Shown: positions 38,492 through 46,275, counted from the first letter of the stretch. The stretch: 64,000 nucleotides of DNA from Aureitalea marina (GCF_002943755.1 NZ_MQUB01000001.1:2468501-2532500); one strand, 5' to 3'. Translations and numbers: made by a program. The notes: generated from the letters alone by a model not told the origin.

Positions 38492-38516
38492 GGTATTTTC
38501 AGGGCATTAATATTCG

Positions 38517-38524
38517 TACTTTTG
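38517..38524 (+). promoter_or_regulatory. -7 promoter element of ribE
   Basis: TACTTTTG (TAnnTTTG) 25 bases before the ribE ATG; the -33 element is weak. Confidence 0.5.
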
Positions 38525-38549
38525 CGTCGCAAAGTTAACCATTTAAGTC

Positions 38550-39137
38550 ATGTTTACGGGAATAATTGAGGAAGTTGGGCTGGTCAAAGAATTAAGACAA
38601 GCGGGTGATAATATTCAGTTTAACATCGAGGCTAAAATTACCCCCGAGCTTAAAATAGATCAAAGTGTCGCGCACAATGGGGTGTGCTTGACGGTGATCG
38701 CGATCGAAGGCAACAACTATTGGGTCGAAGCCATTGAAGAAACCTTGGTAAAATCGAACCTGGGAACCCTCGGTAAAAATGACCTTGTAAACCTAGAAAG
38801 AGCAATGAAACTTGGAGATCGTTTGGACGGCCACATCGTTCAGGGGCATGTGGATCAGGTTGGAACCTGTTTGGAGGCCCGGGAACTTGACGGTAGCTGG
38901 ACCTATCGGTTTCAATATGACCCGTCTCTGGGAAATGTTACCATCGAAAAGGGATCGATAACGGTCAATGGCGTCAGCTTAACTGTTGTAGACTCAGAAA
39001 ATAGCTCTTTCTCGGTAGCTATCATTCCATATACCTATAAGCACACTAGTTTCAATCAACTACAAGTCGGCGATAAGGTCAATCTGGAATTTGATGTAAT
39101 AGGGAAATATGTGCAGAGAATATCTCAACACAAATGA
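38550..39137 (+). CDS. ribE: Riboflavin synthase, alpha subunit
   Basis: Dismutates two 6,7-dimethyl-8-ribityllumazine molecules to riboflavin. The 195-residue protein consists of two homologous lumazine-binding domains: the first starts MFTGIIEEVG and includes VAHNGVCLTV; the second (from about 97) includes the GHIVQGHVDQVG and VNGVSLTV motifs. Length is standard. No FMN riboswitch-like sequence is evident in the short 5' region, so regulation is probably constitutive. Confidence 0.97.
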   Translation: MFTGIIEEVGLVKELRQAGDNIQFNIEAKITPELKIDQSVAHNGVCLTVIAIEGNNYWVEAIEETLVKSNLGTLGKNDLVNLERAMKLGDRLDGHIVQGHVDQVGTCLEARELDGSWTYRFQYDPSLGNVTIEKGSITVNGVSLTVVDSENSSFSVAIIPYTYKHTSFNQLQVGDKVNLEFDVIGKYVQRISQHK

Positions 39138-39152
39138 TGGCCAACAAAAAAT

Positions 39153-39389
39153 CTACAACTCGAGGTCCTTTGCCTCTATTTTCCTGTGGGATTTCATGTG
39201 ATAGTAAAAATAAATTCCAAGAACTACACCGAAAACTAATAAAACCCAGATGTTATCGTCAATAGGGAGCTGGTCTTCAGGAGGAGCCCGATTAACTGGA
39301 GGTGGCGGTTCTTTTTCGCCTTGACCCATAGCCGTAGCAATGGGAACTAATAATAGTAGCAGTAGTATTTTCACGATTTGGGGTCGCAT
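39153..39389 (-). CDS. Small membrane protein, function unknown
   Basis: A 78-residue protein: a signal-like hydrophobic N terminus (about 6-21), a proline-rich acidic stretch (EKEPPPPVNRAPPEDQLP), one membrane helix (about 47-64), and a short basic cytoplasmic tail. I recognise it as a small conserved type in flavobacteria but no function is known. It converges with ribE (15-base gap) and lies just left of the gene-poor region. Confidence 0.7.
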   Translation of the reverse strand: MRPQIVKILLLLLLVPIATAMGQGEKEPPPPVNRAPPEDQLPIDDNIWVLLVFGVVLGIYFYYHMKSHRKIEAKDLEL

Positions 39390-39429
39390 ATTAAACGACT
39401 AAAGTAATAATTTTTTTCAAACGTCTGCT

Positions 39430-39575
39430 TAAAAAGCCTTCCTAAAGAAGGCATTACAAGGCCGAATTCACGTATTCAAAGCCAAAACTACCCAATTGCA
39501 ACGCCTGGCCCATTATTAAATGGTTAAGGCTGCATTTAGTGACGCTTCCCCAAATCTAATTTGTGGGAGGTTAGG
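39430..39575 (-). ncRNA. Probable structured small RNA with its own promoter and terminator
   Basis: No protein-coding frame is seen here, but the minus strand carries a full transcription unit. A promoter (39580-39613) is followed by about 145 bases. Near the 5' end is a hairpin (CCC-A-CAAAT, loop TAG, ATTTG-GGG, about 39552-39571). The middle folds as one long interrupted hairpin (AAGC/GCTT, ACTA/TAGT, TGCA/TGCA, GCCT/AGGC, CCATT/AATGG). The end is an intrinsic terminator at 39431-39452. A long bulged rod resembles 6S RNA, so a flavobacterial 6S RNA is one candidate; identity is unproven. Confidence 0.6.
39431..39452 (-). terminator. Intrinsic terminator of the small RNA
   Basis: Minus-strand GCCTTC, loop TTTAG, GAAGGC, then TTTTT. 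Confidence 0.7.
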
Positions 39576-39579
39576 ACGG

Positions 39580-39613
39580 CAAATGTACGTGCTATGCCAC
39601 GATAAATCAAAAA
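39580..39613 (-). promoter_or_regulatory. Consensus Bacteroidota promoter of the small RNA
   Basis: Minus strand: TTTTTG (39613-39608), a 20-base spacer, then TACATTTG (39587-39580). This fits TTTG-N19-21-TAnnTTTG fully and is among the best matches in the window. The same -7 sequence (TACATTTG) precedes the nearby tRNA. Confidence 0.75.
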
Positions 39614-39882
39614 TTTGTTGGTAAACAAGAGTGACTGAGACAGTTATAGACTAATTTTCCCACAAGTATACTAGAATATTTGGCTTTACAAAGCAGCAAA
39701 CCCATTTACGGACGAGCTATTCACAAATTGCGACTACTACTTTCAAGAATAGAGATAGAGGGGAGTTGATTTTGTTGGCAGTTGTGTGATCTTGGGGTAA
39801 ATTATGACGGGTGGGGGTGGATTCCCTTGAAATGATGAACTCGATTTTACCTGAAAATCTTGACAGGTCCGCACCCTAGGAT
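39614..39882. other. Intergenic region with no recognised feature
   Basis: About 270 bases between the small RNA promoter and the tandem array. I find no credible coding frame, tRNA, terminator or repeat here. It is AT-rich at the left and more G-rich around 39805-39825. Confidence 0.5.
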
Positions 39883-39885
39883 CAC

Positions 39886-39909
39886 AAAATGTCCACTGGA
39901 CATTTTACC
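39886..39909. repeat. Palindrome of array unit 1
   Basis: AAAATGTCC-ACT-GGACATTTT: a 9-bp stem with a 3-base loop. Confidence 0.75.
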
Positions 39910-40042
39910 CGAGGAGCCAGCAGGCGCGGAGGCGGGTCCATGAGTTCGAGCGCAATACATCCAATAAAAAAGCCCTTACTTAGTTGTAAAGGCTTTCTCT
40001 TATTTGTGGTCCCACATGGGCTCGAACCGGGCCGAGGGATCA

Positions 40043-40065
40043 CAAAATGTCCAGTGGACATTTTG
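40043..40065. repeat. Palindrome of array unit 2
   Basis: CAAAATGTCC-AGT-GGACATTTTG: a 10-bp stem with a 3-base loop, like unit 1. Confidence 0.75.
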
Positions 40066-40202
40066 CCTGAGGAGCCAGCCGGCGCGAAGGCGGTTCCATG
40101 AGTTCGAGCGCAATACATCCAATAAAAAAAGCCTTTACTTAGTTGTAAAGGCTTTCTCTTATTTGTGGTCCCACATGGGCTCGAACCGGGCGGAGTGTGA
40201 AG

Positions 40203-40224
40203 AATTTGTCCGGTGGACAAATTT
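40203..40224. repeat. Palindrome of array unit 3
   Basis: AATTTGTCC-GGT-GGACAAATT: the same layout as units 1 and 2, but both arms changed together so pairing is kept. Confidence 0.75.
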
Positions 40225-40362
40225 AGCGAACGAGCCAGCAGGCGGGGAGGCGGGTCCATGAGTTCGAGCGCAATACATCCAATAAAAAAAGCCTTTACTT
40301 AGTTGTAAAGGCTTTCTCCTATTTGTGGTCCCACATGGGCTCGAACCGGGCGGAGCGTGAAG

Positions 40363-40384
40363 AATTTGTCCGGTGGACAAATTT
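40363..40384. repeat. Palindrome of array unit 4
   Basis: AATTTGTCC-GGT-GGACAAATT, identical to unit 3. Confidence 0.75.
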
Positions 40385-40443
40385 AGCGAACGAGCCAGCA
40401 GGCGGGGAGGCGGGTCCATGAGTTCGAACGCAATACATCCAAT

Positions 40444-40473
40444 AAAAAAAGCCTTTACTTAGTTGTAAAGGCT
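40444..40473 (-). terminator. Terminator of the CAU tRNA
   Basis: Minus strand AGCCTTTAC, loop AACTAA, GTAAAGGCT followed by TTTTTT. The same structure recurs in each array unit (about 39966-39994, 40124-40153, 40284-40313), with one wobble in the first. Confidence 0.85.
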
Positions 40474-40485
40474 TTCTCTTATTTG

Positions 40486-40559
40486 TGGTCCCACATGGGC
40501 TCGAACCATGGACCCCCTGATTATGAGTCAGGTGCTCTAACCAACTGAGCTATAGGACC
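40486..40559 (-). tRNA. tRNA with CAU anticodon (elongator Met or Ile2)
   Basis: A 74-base cloverleaf on the minus strand: acceptor GGTCCTA with TGGGACC (one G-U), D-stem GCTC/GAGC, anticodon stem CCTGA/TCAGG with loop CTCATAA (anticodon CAT), T-arm CATGG-TTCGAGC-CCATG, discriminator A. CCA is not encoded (CAA follows). Sequence alone does not separate elongator tRNA-Met from tRNA-Ile2, whose C34 is modified to lysidine. It has its own promoter and terminator. Confidence 0.93.
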
Positions 40560-40572
40560 GGGTTGCAGGCTG

Positions 40573-40605
40573 CAAATGTAAAACTCTTTGCAGCAAACAC
40601 AAAAC
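40573..40605 (-). promoter_or_regulatory. Promoter of the CAU tRNA
   Basis: Minus strand GTTTTG (40605-40600), a 19-base spacer, TACATTTG (40580-40573), full match to the Bacteroidota consensus; the tRNA begins 13 bases after the -7 box. Confidence 0.8.
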
Positions 40606-41013
40606 TTATTCAGGGCTTCTGTCCTGGCATAATTCGACCAAAACGCCACCTGCGGATTTTGGATGAAGGAATGCAACCAGCTTGTTATCCGCTCCGATTT
40701 TAGGTTCTTCGTTCAAGGCAACAAAACCTTTCTCTTTCAGCCGCTCAATCTCTGAGCGAATGTCATCGACGGCATAAGCAATATGGTGTAATCCTTCTCC
40801 TCTTTTCTCAACGTAACGGCTAATCGGACTGTTGGGGTTAGTTCCTACAAGGAGCTCGATCTTGCTCTCGCCACATTTAAAGAAGGAGGTCGTCACTCCT
40901 TCTGTCGGCACTTCTTCCCTTTTGTAAGATTGGACTCCCAAAAGATCTTCGTACATCTTCTCGGCCGCATCGAGGTCCTTGACGGCTATTCCCAAATGTT
41001 CAATTTTGTTCAC
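40606..41013 (-). CDS. mce: Methylmalonyl-CoA epimerase
   Basis: Converts (S)- to (R)-methylmalonyl-CoA in propionate metabolism. The 135-residue VOC-fold protein has metal-binding residues in KIEHLGIAVKDL, in EGLHHIAYAVDD and in the C-terminal GGVLVELCQ. The start is a GTG (41013-41011). The gene is divergent from rbfA (53-base gap). Confidence 0.94.
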   Translation of the reverse strand: MNKIEHLGIAVKDLDAAEKMYEDLLGVQSYKREEVPTEGVTTSFFKCGESKIELLVGTNPNSPISRYVEKRGEGLHHIAYAVDDIRSEIERLKEKGFVALNEEPKIGADNKLVAFLHPKSAGGVLVELCQDRSPE

Positions 41014-41054
41014 GCTGTTGAATTTTAATCAAAAGTAACAAAACCGAATTGTAG

Positions 41055-41062
41055 TACCTTTG
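41055..41062 (+). promoter_or_regulatory. -7 promoter element abutting the rbfA start
   Basis: TACCTTTG (TAnnTTTG) ends 4 bases before the rbfA ATG at 41067, so the transcript would begin at or near the start codon. Confidence 0.5.
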
Positions 41063-41066
41063 CCTT

Positions 41067-41462
41067 ATGGCAGAAAGTAACAGACAACGAAAAATTGCAG
41101 GTGTTCTGCAAAACGATATTGCACAAGTACTGCAACAAATGATGACCGATGGAGGCCAGTCGGGAATTCTGGTTTCTGTTTCTAAGGTTTCTGTGTCCGT
41201 GGACTTATCTGTGGCCAAGGTTTATTTGAGCATTTTCCCCTCCGAACACGCCAGTAAGCTCCTTAAAGAGATCAATACTCACAAATCGCAAATCAAGCAC
41301 AAAGTGGCTGTCCTTACCCGAAATCAGCTCAGAAAGATGCCAGACCTGACTTTCTACAATGACGACTCCTTGGATTATATCGATCGGATTGACCAGGCTT
41401 TCAAAGGTTCAGACGATCCATTGAAAGACCCCAGTCTACTGGCCAAGAGAAAAAAGAAATAG
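41067..41462 (+). CDS. rbfA: Ribosome-binding factor A
   Basis: Small KH-fold factor (131 residues) needed for 16S rRNA 5' maturation and 30S assembly. The pattern SNRQRKIAGVLQNDIAQVLQ and the C-terminal RNQLRKMPDLTFYNDDSLDY (helix-strand segment) are typical. It is followed 2 bases later by the FtsX-like permease, a pairing common in flavobacteria. Confidence 0.96.
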   Translation: MAESNRQRKIAGVLQNDIAQVLQQMMTDGGQSGILVSVSKVSVSVDLSVAKVYLSIFPSEHASKLLKEINTHKSQIKHKVAVLTRNQLRKMPDLTFYNDDSLDYIDRIDQAFKGSDDPLKDPSLLAKRKKK

Positions 41463-41464
41463 GT

Positions 41465-42670
41465 GTGGGGTTCTCCCTCTACATCGCCAAGCGCTACCTC
41501 TTTACAAAGAGCAAGAATAATGCTATCAACATCATTACCTCCATTGCAGCGGCAGGAGTAGTCATTGGATCTTTATGTCTTTTTGTTGTCCTTTCCGGAT
41601 TCTCAGGCCTAAAGGATTTCAGCCTGCAGTATACTACCTTGATCGACCCAGACCTTAAGGTTAGCCCGGCTTCGGGAAAAACAATTTTATTGGATTCCAC
41701 GCTAATTCAGGAGTTAGACCGAATTCCGGAGATTGCGCACTATTCTAAAATTATTGAAGAGCGTGTATTCCTGAATTTTCGAGGGAAAAACCATATAGCC
41801 GTCATCAAAGGCGTTGATGAAAATTTTGAGCGCGTTAATCCTGTGGATAGTATAATGCTGGATAATGACTGGCTTAACCCCGAACAGTATGAAGTGGTTG
41901 TCGGACTTGGAACGGCATATAAATTATCCCTCGGGGCTAGAAATTATCAGAACCTCTTAGAGATTTATGTTCCCGAAAAAGGCGCAAATCTCTCCGGTGT
42001 TCTAGATGCAACACAAGCTTTCAGCAAAGAACAGGTTGTTGTTTCCGGGATCTACGAGATAAACGAGGAATTGAACGATAAATATGTATTCGCCGACTTG
42101 GCCTTGGCGAGAAATCTGTTGTCACTTTCCCAAGATCAGTATTCAGGTTTAGAAGTTAAACTTGCGCCTGAAGCTTCCCAAGAGGATGCGCGTGCAAAAT
42201 TGAACGAACTATTTGACAACCAGGTGCAAGTGTTGGATCGGGTTCAGCAGAATGACGCACTTTACAAAATGCTGAACACTGAGAACATTGCTGTTTACCT
42301 CATCTTTACACTCGTTATGATCATTGCTCTGTTCAATGTTATCGGTTCTATCATCATGATGATACTGGACAAACGCAACAACATTAGTACCCTGTTTAAT
42401 TTGGGGGCTACATTGAAGGAGATCAGGCAGATCTTTTTCTTCCAAGGGGTTATCATGACCAGTCTCGGCGGAATAATTGGTATTCTCTTGGGAATTATCC
42501 TGGTCTATTTGCAATTGCAATTTGAGTGGGTCAGTATTACCCCTTCCCTGGCCTATCCGGTAAAGTTCAAGTGGATCAATGTGATTGTGGTCCTGTTGAC
42601 CATTTCAACCCTGGGCATGCTAGCCGCAAGAATCGCTTCTATAAGGGTTAAGGCAGCCTTGAACAGCTGA
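41465..42670 (+). CDS. FtsX-like permease, LolC/LolE-type
   Basis: A 401-residue inner-membrane permease with one N-terminal helix (about 22-45), a large periplasmic domain (about 46-270) and three C-terminal helices (about 275-300, 320-345, 370-392), the MacB/LolCE topology. The N-terminal YIAKRYLFTKSKNNAINIIT is diagnostic for the lipoprotein-release family, so it probably extracts lipoproteins for transport to the outer membrane with an ATPase encoded elsewhere. It uses a GTG start, 2 bases after rbfA. Confidence 0.9.
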   Translation: MGFSLYIAKRYLFTKSKNNAINIITSIAAAGVVIGSLCLFVVLSGFSGLKDFSLQYTTLIDPDLKVSPASGKTILLDSTLIQELDRIPEIAHYSKIIEERVFLNFRGKNHIAVIKGVDENFERVNPVDSIMLDNDWLNPEQYEVVVGLGTAYKLSLGARNYQNLLEIYVPEKGANLSGVLDATQAFSKEQVVVSGIYEINEELNDKYVFADLALARNLLSLSQDQYSGLEVKLAPEASQEDARAKLNELFDNQVQVLDRVQQNDALYKMLNTENIAVYLIFTLVMIIALFNVIGSIIMMILDKRNNISTLFNLGATLKEIRQIFFFQGVIMTSLGGIIGILLGIILVYLQLQFEWVSITPSLAYPVKFKWINVIVVLLTISTLGMLAARIASIRVKAALNS

Positions 42671-43663
42671 TCAAACGAATTGGTGATCGCCAAAACGTTC
42701 CAGCACCTCCTCAAAGACGGCAAAGACCTGCTCTGAATGATCACTGGTCACCATCTTGGTCCGGTAGACTTTGAAATCTGGAATTCCTTTAAAATAATTG
42801 GTGTAATGTCTTCGGGTTTCAAAAACCCCAAGTTTTTCTCCTTTCCAATCAATAGACATTCGCAAATGCCTTCGTGCCGCTTCAACACGTTCGGCCATGT
42901 TAGGAGGGGCTAGTTTCTGACCGGTCTCAAAGTAGTGCTTCACTTCCCTGAAGAACCAAGGGTAGCCAATACTGGCCCGTCCGATCATGGCTCCATCCAA
43001 CCCATACTGATCTCGCATCTCCATAGCGCGCTCAGGAGAGTTGACATCTCCATTCCCAAAGACCGGGATGTGCATTCGGGGGTTATTCTTCACCTCAGCT
43101 ATAGGAACCCAATTGGCATCTCCCTTGTACATCTGAGAGCGAGTACGACCGTGGATGGAAATTGCCTTACAGCCCACATCCTGTAACCGTTCGGCCACTT
43201 CTACGATCCGGATAGAATCGTGATCCCAACCCAATCTCGTCTTAACAGTAACTGGTAATTTGGTGTGTTTGACCATGGCTTCGGTCAATTTGACCATTAG
43301 GTCAATGTCTTTAAGAATTCCTGCGCCAGCGCCCTTGCTGACCACTTTTTTCACCGGGCATCCAAAGTTGATATCGATGATGTCCGGGCCACTGGCCTCG
43401 ACGATCTCTACAGACCGAAGCATGGATTCTAATACCGCACCAAAGATCTGGATCCCGACGGGTCGTTCTTTTTCATAGATATCCAACTTCATGACGCTTT
43501 TGGCAGCGTCTCGAATTAAGCCTTCGGAAGAAATGAATTCAGTGTAAACCACATCTGCACCTTGTTCCTTACAAAGTGCGCGGAAAGGAGGGTCGCTTAC
43601 ATCCTCCATAGGAGCAAGCAATAGGGGAAAATCCCCAACATCGATGTCGCCGATCTTTGCCAT
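42671..43663 (-). CDS. dusB: tRNA-dihydrouridine synthase B
   Basis: FMN enzyme reducing uridine to dihydrouridine in the tRNA D-loop. The 330-residue TIM-barrel protein begins with LLLAPMEDVSDPPFR; the catalytic cysteine is C102 in NFGCPVKK, and the phosphate/FMN motifs VKTRLGWD, ISIHGRTRSQMY and GNGDV follow. A -7 element (TATTTTTG, 43678-43671) ends only 7 bases before the ATG. Convergent with the FtsX-like permease gene, with no gap between the stop codons. Confidence 0.96.
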   Translation of the reverse strand: MAKIGDIDVGDFPLLLAPMEDVSDPPFRALCKEQGADVVYTEFISSEGLIRDAAKSVMKLDIYEKERPVGIQIFGAVLESMLRSVEIVEASGPDIIDINFGCPVKKVVSKGAGAGILKDIDLMVKLTEAMVKHTKLPVTVKTRLGWDHDSIRIVEVAERLQDVGCKAISIHGRTRSQMYKGDANWVPIAEVKNNPRMHIPVFGNGDVNSPERAMEMRDQYGLDGAMIGRASIGYPWFFREVKHYFETGQKLAPPNMAERVEAARRHLRMSIDWKGEKLGVFETRRHYTNYFKGIPDFKVYRTKMVTSDHSEQVFAVFEEVLERFGDHQFV

Positions 43664-43670
43664 AGCGTTG

Positions 43671-43678
43671 CAAAAATA
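43671..43678 (-). promoter_or_regulatory. -7 promoter element close to the dusB start
   Basis: Minus strand TATTTTTG (TAnnTTTG), 7 bases before the start codon, implying a very short or absent leader. Confidence 0.5.
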
Positions 43679-43691
43679 GCAATAATCGGAT

Positions 43692-46097
43692 TTAACGGTC
43701 TAATCGGCCTTTCTCCTTGGAATCTATCTGCCGCTGATTATCGCTCAGGTTCCAATTTCCGAAGTTATAGAGAAAGCTGGCCCGGAACATGCGGGACTCC
43801 GGCATGGCGAAATAAGAGTTGTCCTGGTTGTAATACTGTGAACTGACCCGAATGTTGTTGGTGTTAAAGATATCGTCAACACCAAGGGTAATGCTTGCCT
43901 GATCATTCCACAGGCTTTTACGTATTGACAGAGAAAGTGAGAATTGGTTCTTGTAGGAATAAGACCCATAAATGTAATTGGACATATAAACCGCTGTCAG
44001 GTCTGAGGTCAGCGACTGGTCCTTGCTCAATGTAAAACTATTGTACCACTGGGCATAAAATCCTGGTGTGCTGTTAGAATAGGTTTGCTGAATACTCTCT
44101 TCGGCCAAAAATTCATTCTCGAGGTAATAGAATGACGAATAAATAAAGGAATACCACCAGGGACGGATGGAATTGGTGTAGATCACATCCAGGCTATACT
44201 GAAAATCCTCGATTAGGTTGGCATCAACCGTCCGGATCACGCGGGTTTCATTGTCCTGAAACACAAGTGTACTCAAACTGTTATTGCTGTGCTCGTAATA
44301 GGCCTCTACGGTCAAAACATTGTTGTAATTGTAGCTTAGCGCGATCTTATTATTAGTTTCAGGCCTCAAAGAAGGATTACCGGAATTGAAGTTGGTCTCA
44401 TTGATAAAATACTTGAATGGATTCAGGCTTTGATATCGCGGTCGATCGATCCTTCTGGCGTAACTTAATCCCAGGGTGTTCTTCTCGTTCAGATTATGAG
44501 ATAGAACTACTCTTGGAAACCATTCAAAGTAATTTTGGGTGTTCACAAGGCCCAATGCCCTAGAATCGCCTTCCACGTCCGTATGCTCAACCCTTAACCC
44601 TGCCTGAAGTCCCCAACTTTCCCATTGTCTCTCCAATTCGGTGTATGCTGCATAGATGGATTCGTCATAGAGGAACCTATCAGAGAGATCAGGGTCCAGT
44701 GCGGGAGGCATAGTATTGCGATTGAGAAAATCCAGGCCGCTGTCCGTACTTATATCGGAATACTTTACCCCACTACTAGCCGAAAACCGACCTATTTGAT
44801 AGTCCAGGTCCATGGAGGCGGTCCAAATATTGGTCTCTTGAAATGCCGAGGTCGAAAAGGTGTTGTTCCTAATAAAATCTCCATCTGGCAGAAAATAGGA
44901 GGTTTGAATATCCTGGTCCTGAAACTGTTCAAAAAAGATGTAATTGACCCCAGTTCTCAACTGGGTATTCCCTTGCCCAAGATCTACCTGATGTTCCAGC
45001 TGAAAAGACAAATTGGTCCGATCGTTCTCTAATCGGCTAGCCGTCGTAAAGAGACTGTCCAATTGCCTGGATGGAGCAAAGATGTCCGTTCTGATTCCAT
45101 TCTGATATCGCTCATCTGGACCAAAGACCAAATTGGAGGTCAGATTTAAGGTGTTTTTCTCGTTGAGCTGAAAATCTGCGATCAGATTGGCCTGGTGTGC
45201 ATAAGATCTTGTTGTTCGTTCCAGGTCCGATTCCCAAAGTGAATTGAGGCTTCCATCGGGTTCAAAGTAATTGATGTGATCGTCCTGGCTCTTAAATTCC
45301 TTTCTTGGGCTGTAACTGTATGACCCATAAAAGTCGATCCAGTTATTCTTGTAAAAGTGAGCAGTGTTCAAATTGTACTTGGCGAAAACCGCTTGCTCGT
45401 AGGTAGCCCCTACATTTCCTTTATACCCGACCGAGATTGCCTTGGAGGTAAGTATATTCAGCACAGCACCGCCTTCTGCATCGAATGAAGAAGAAGGATT
45501 GGTGATCACTTCGATGGACTGAATGACAGAAGCATCCAAACTTGTTAATAGAGTGACTATCTCTGAAGACGAAAGGTACACCCGCCTGTTGTTGATATAG
45601 ATCTCCGTTGGTGTATTTCGGATACTGATATTGTCTTGCACAACCAAAACCCCCGGGGTCTTTTTAAGCAAATTCATGGTATTCCCGCTGGAAAGGGTAG
45701 AATTCTCAACATCGAAGGTCAACTTCCCAATTTCTCTTCTAACTACCGGAGTGCGTACACTGATCACGGTCTCGTCCAACGCTTGCCTTTCTGCAACCAA
45801 CTGAAGTTGACCAAGATTCATATCTGATGCCGCCTCTACTTCCATCTTCCGGTCCCGGAACCCCACCATGGAGAATTCGATCGAATATGCTCCGCCTACC
45901 ACAGGAAGCTCAAATTGACCATCCTGGCCTGTTGAGGCGCCGCTTATGATCTCTACTTGCCCTAGTTCCTTCGCAGTTACGTTGACAAACTCGATGCCAG
46001 CACCAGTAGAATCAATGACCTTTCCAGTCAACACAAATTCCTGCGACCAGGCTAGGTTCACCAATAGAAAAAGAAGAAAGAACAGCGGCTTTTTCAT
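43692..46097 (-). CDS. TonB-dependent receptor-like outer membrane beta-barrel protein
   Basis: An 801-residue outer-membrane protein. The ATG at 46097 starts a clear signal peptide (MKKPLFFLLFLLVNLAWSQ); a longer in-frame start at 46196 adds 33 residues unlike a signal. A carboxypeptidase-regulatory-like domain (about 23-105) is followed by a plug-like region (about 125-205; KKTPGVLVVQDNISIRNTP) and a beta-barrel resembling the OMP_b-brl_3 group, ending ASFLYNFGNWN. No SusD-like partner is next to it, so the substrate (peptide, siderophore or other) is unknown. Confidence 0.9.
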   Translation of the reverse strand: MKKPLFFLLFLLVNLAWSQEFVLTGKVIDSTGAGIEFVNVTAKELGQVEIISGASTGQDGQFELPVVGGAYSIEFSMVGFRDRKMEVEAASDMNLGQLQLVAERQALDETVISVRTPVVRREIGKLTFDVENSTLSSGNTMNLLKKTPGVLVVQDNISIRNTPTEIYINNRRVYLSSSEIVTLLTSLDASVIQSIEVITNPSSSFDAEGGAVLNILTSKAISVGYKGNVGATYEQAVFAKYNLNTAHFYKNNWIDFYGSYSYSPRKEFKSQDDHINYFEPDGSLNSLWESDLERTTRSYAHQANLIADFQLNEKNTLNLTSNLVFGPDERYQNGIRTDIFAPSRQLDSLFTTASRLENDRTNLSFQLEHQVDLGQGNTQLRTGVNYIFFEQFQDQDIQTSYFLPDGDFIRNNTFSTSAFQETNIWTASMDLDYQIGRFSASSGVKYSDISTDSGLDFLNRNTMPPALDPDLSDRFLYDESIYAAYTELERQWESWGLQAGLRVEHTDVEGDSRALGLVNTQNYFEWFPRVVLSHNLNEKNTLGLSYARRIDRPRYQSLNPFKYFINETNFNSGNPSLRPETNNKIALSYNYNNVLTVEAYYEHSNNSLSTLVFQDNETRVIRTVDANLIEDFQYSLDVIYTNSIRPWWYSFIYSSFYYLENEFLAEESIQQTYSNSTPGFYAQWYNSFTLSKDQSLTSDLTAVYMSNYIYGSYSYKNQFSLSLSIRKSLWNDQASITLGVDDIFNTNNIRVSSQYYNQDNSYFAMPESRMFRASFLYNFGNWNLSDNQRQIDSKEKGRLDR

Positions 46098-46275
46098 AGA
46101 GTAGGTCATCCGATTGGGGCGGACGTATTCGCTGTGCGCGACTATGGTGTGTGAATGGTTAATTTGCAAGGGTGTCGTTTCGCGCCAATTTAGCACGTAA
46201 ATATATGAAATTTCCTACTGTCAGTGAACCGCCACATTTCTACACACTTAGACAGCGCGAGCCGGCATTTTGAGT

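Larger units (their letters stand above)
39883..40507 (-). repeat. Tandem array of about 160-bp units carrying the tRNA 3' end and its terminator
   Basis: The anchor TCCATGAGTTCGA recurs at 39937, 40095, 40255 and 40415 (spacing 158, 160, 160). Each unit reads on the plus strand: a small palindrome, a GC-rich segment (GAGCCAGCAGGCG...), the anchor, a terminator stem (AGCCTTTAC/GTAAAGGCT), then GTGGTCCCACATGGGCTCGAACC. This last segment is the acceptor and T-loop end of the CAU tRNA at 40486-40559. Only the last unit joins a whole tRNA; the other three are 3'-end fragments. Confidence 0.9.

Noticed and set aside
39882-40419. Open reading frames on both strands in the tandem array (70-125 residues, Pro/Arg-rich with repeated segments)
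   Set aside because: They are translations of the repeated tRNA 3' end, terminator and GC-rich linker in several frames, overlap each other, and have no ribosome binding site or family.
39883-40507. CRISPR array
   Set aside because: Repeats are about 160 bp, not 25-40, contain tRNA and terminator sequence, and there are no unique spacers or cas genes.
39883-40507. Integron attC array
   Set aside because: No GTTRRRY core sites at the unit ends and no integrase; similarity is to the tRNA 3' end instead.
46098-46196. 33-residue N-terminal extension of the outer-membrane receptor
   Set aside because: It precedes a clear signal peptide starting at 46097 and is itself not hydrophobic.
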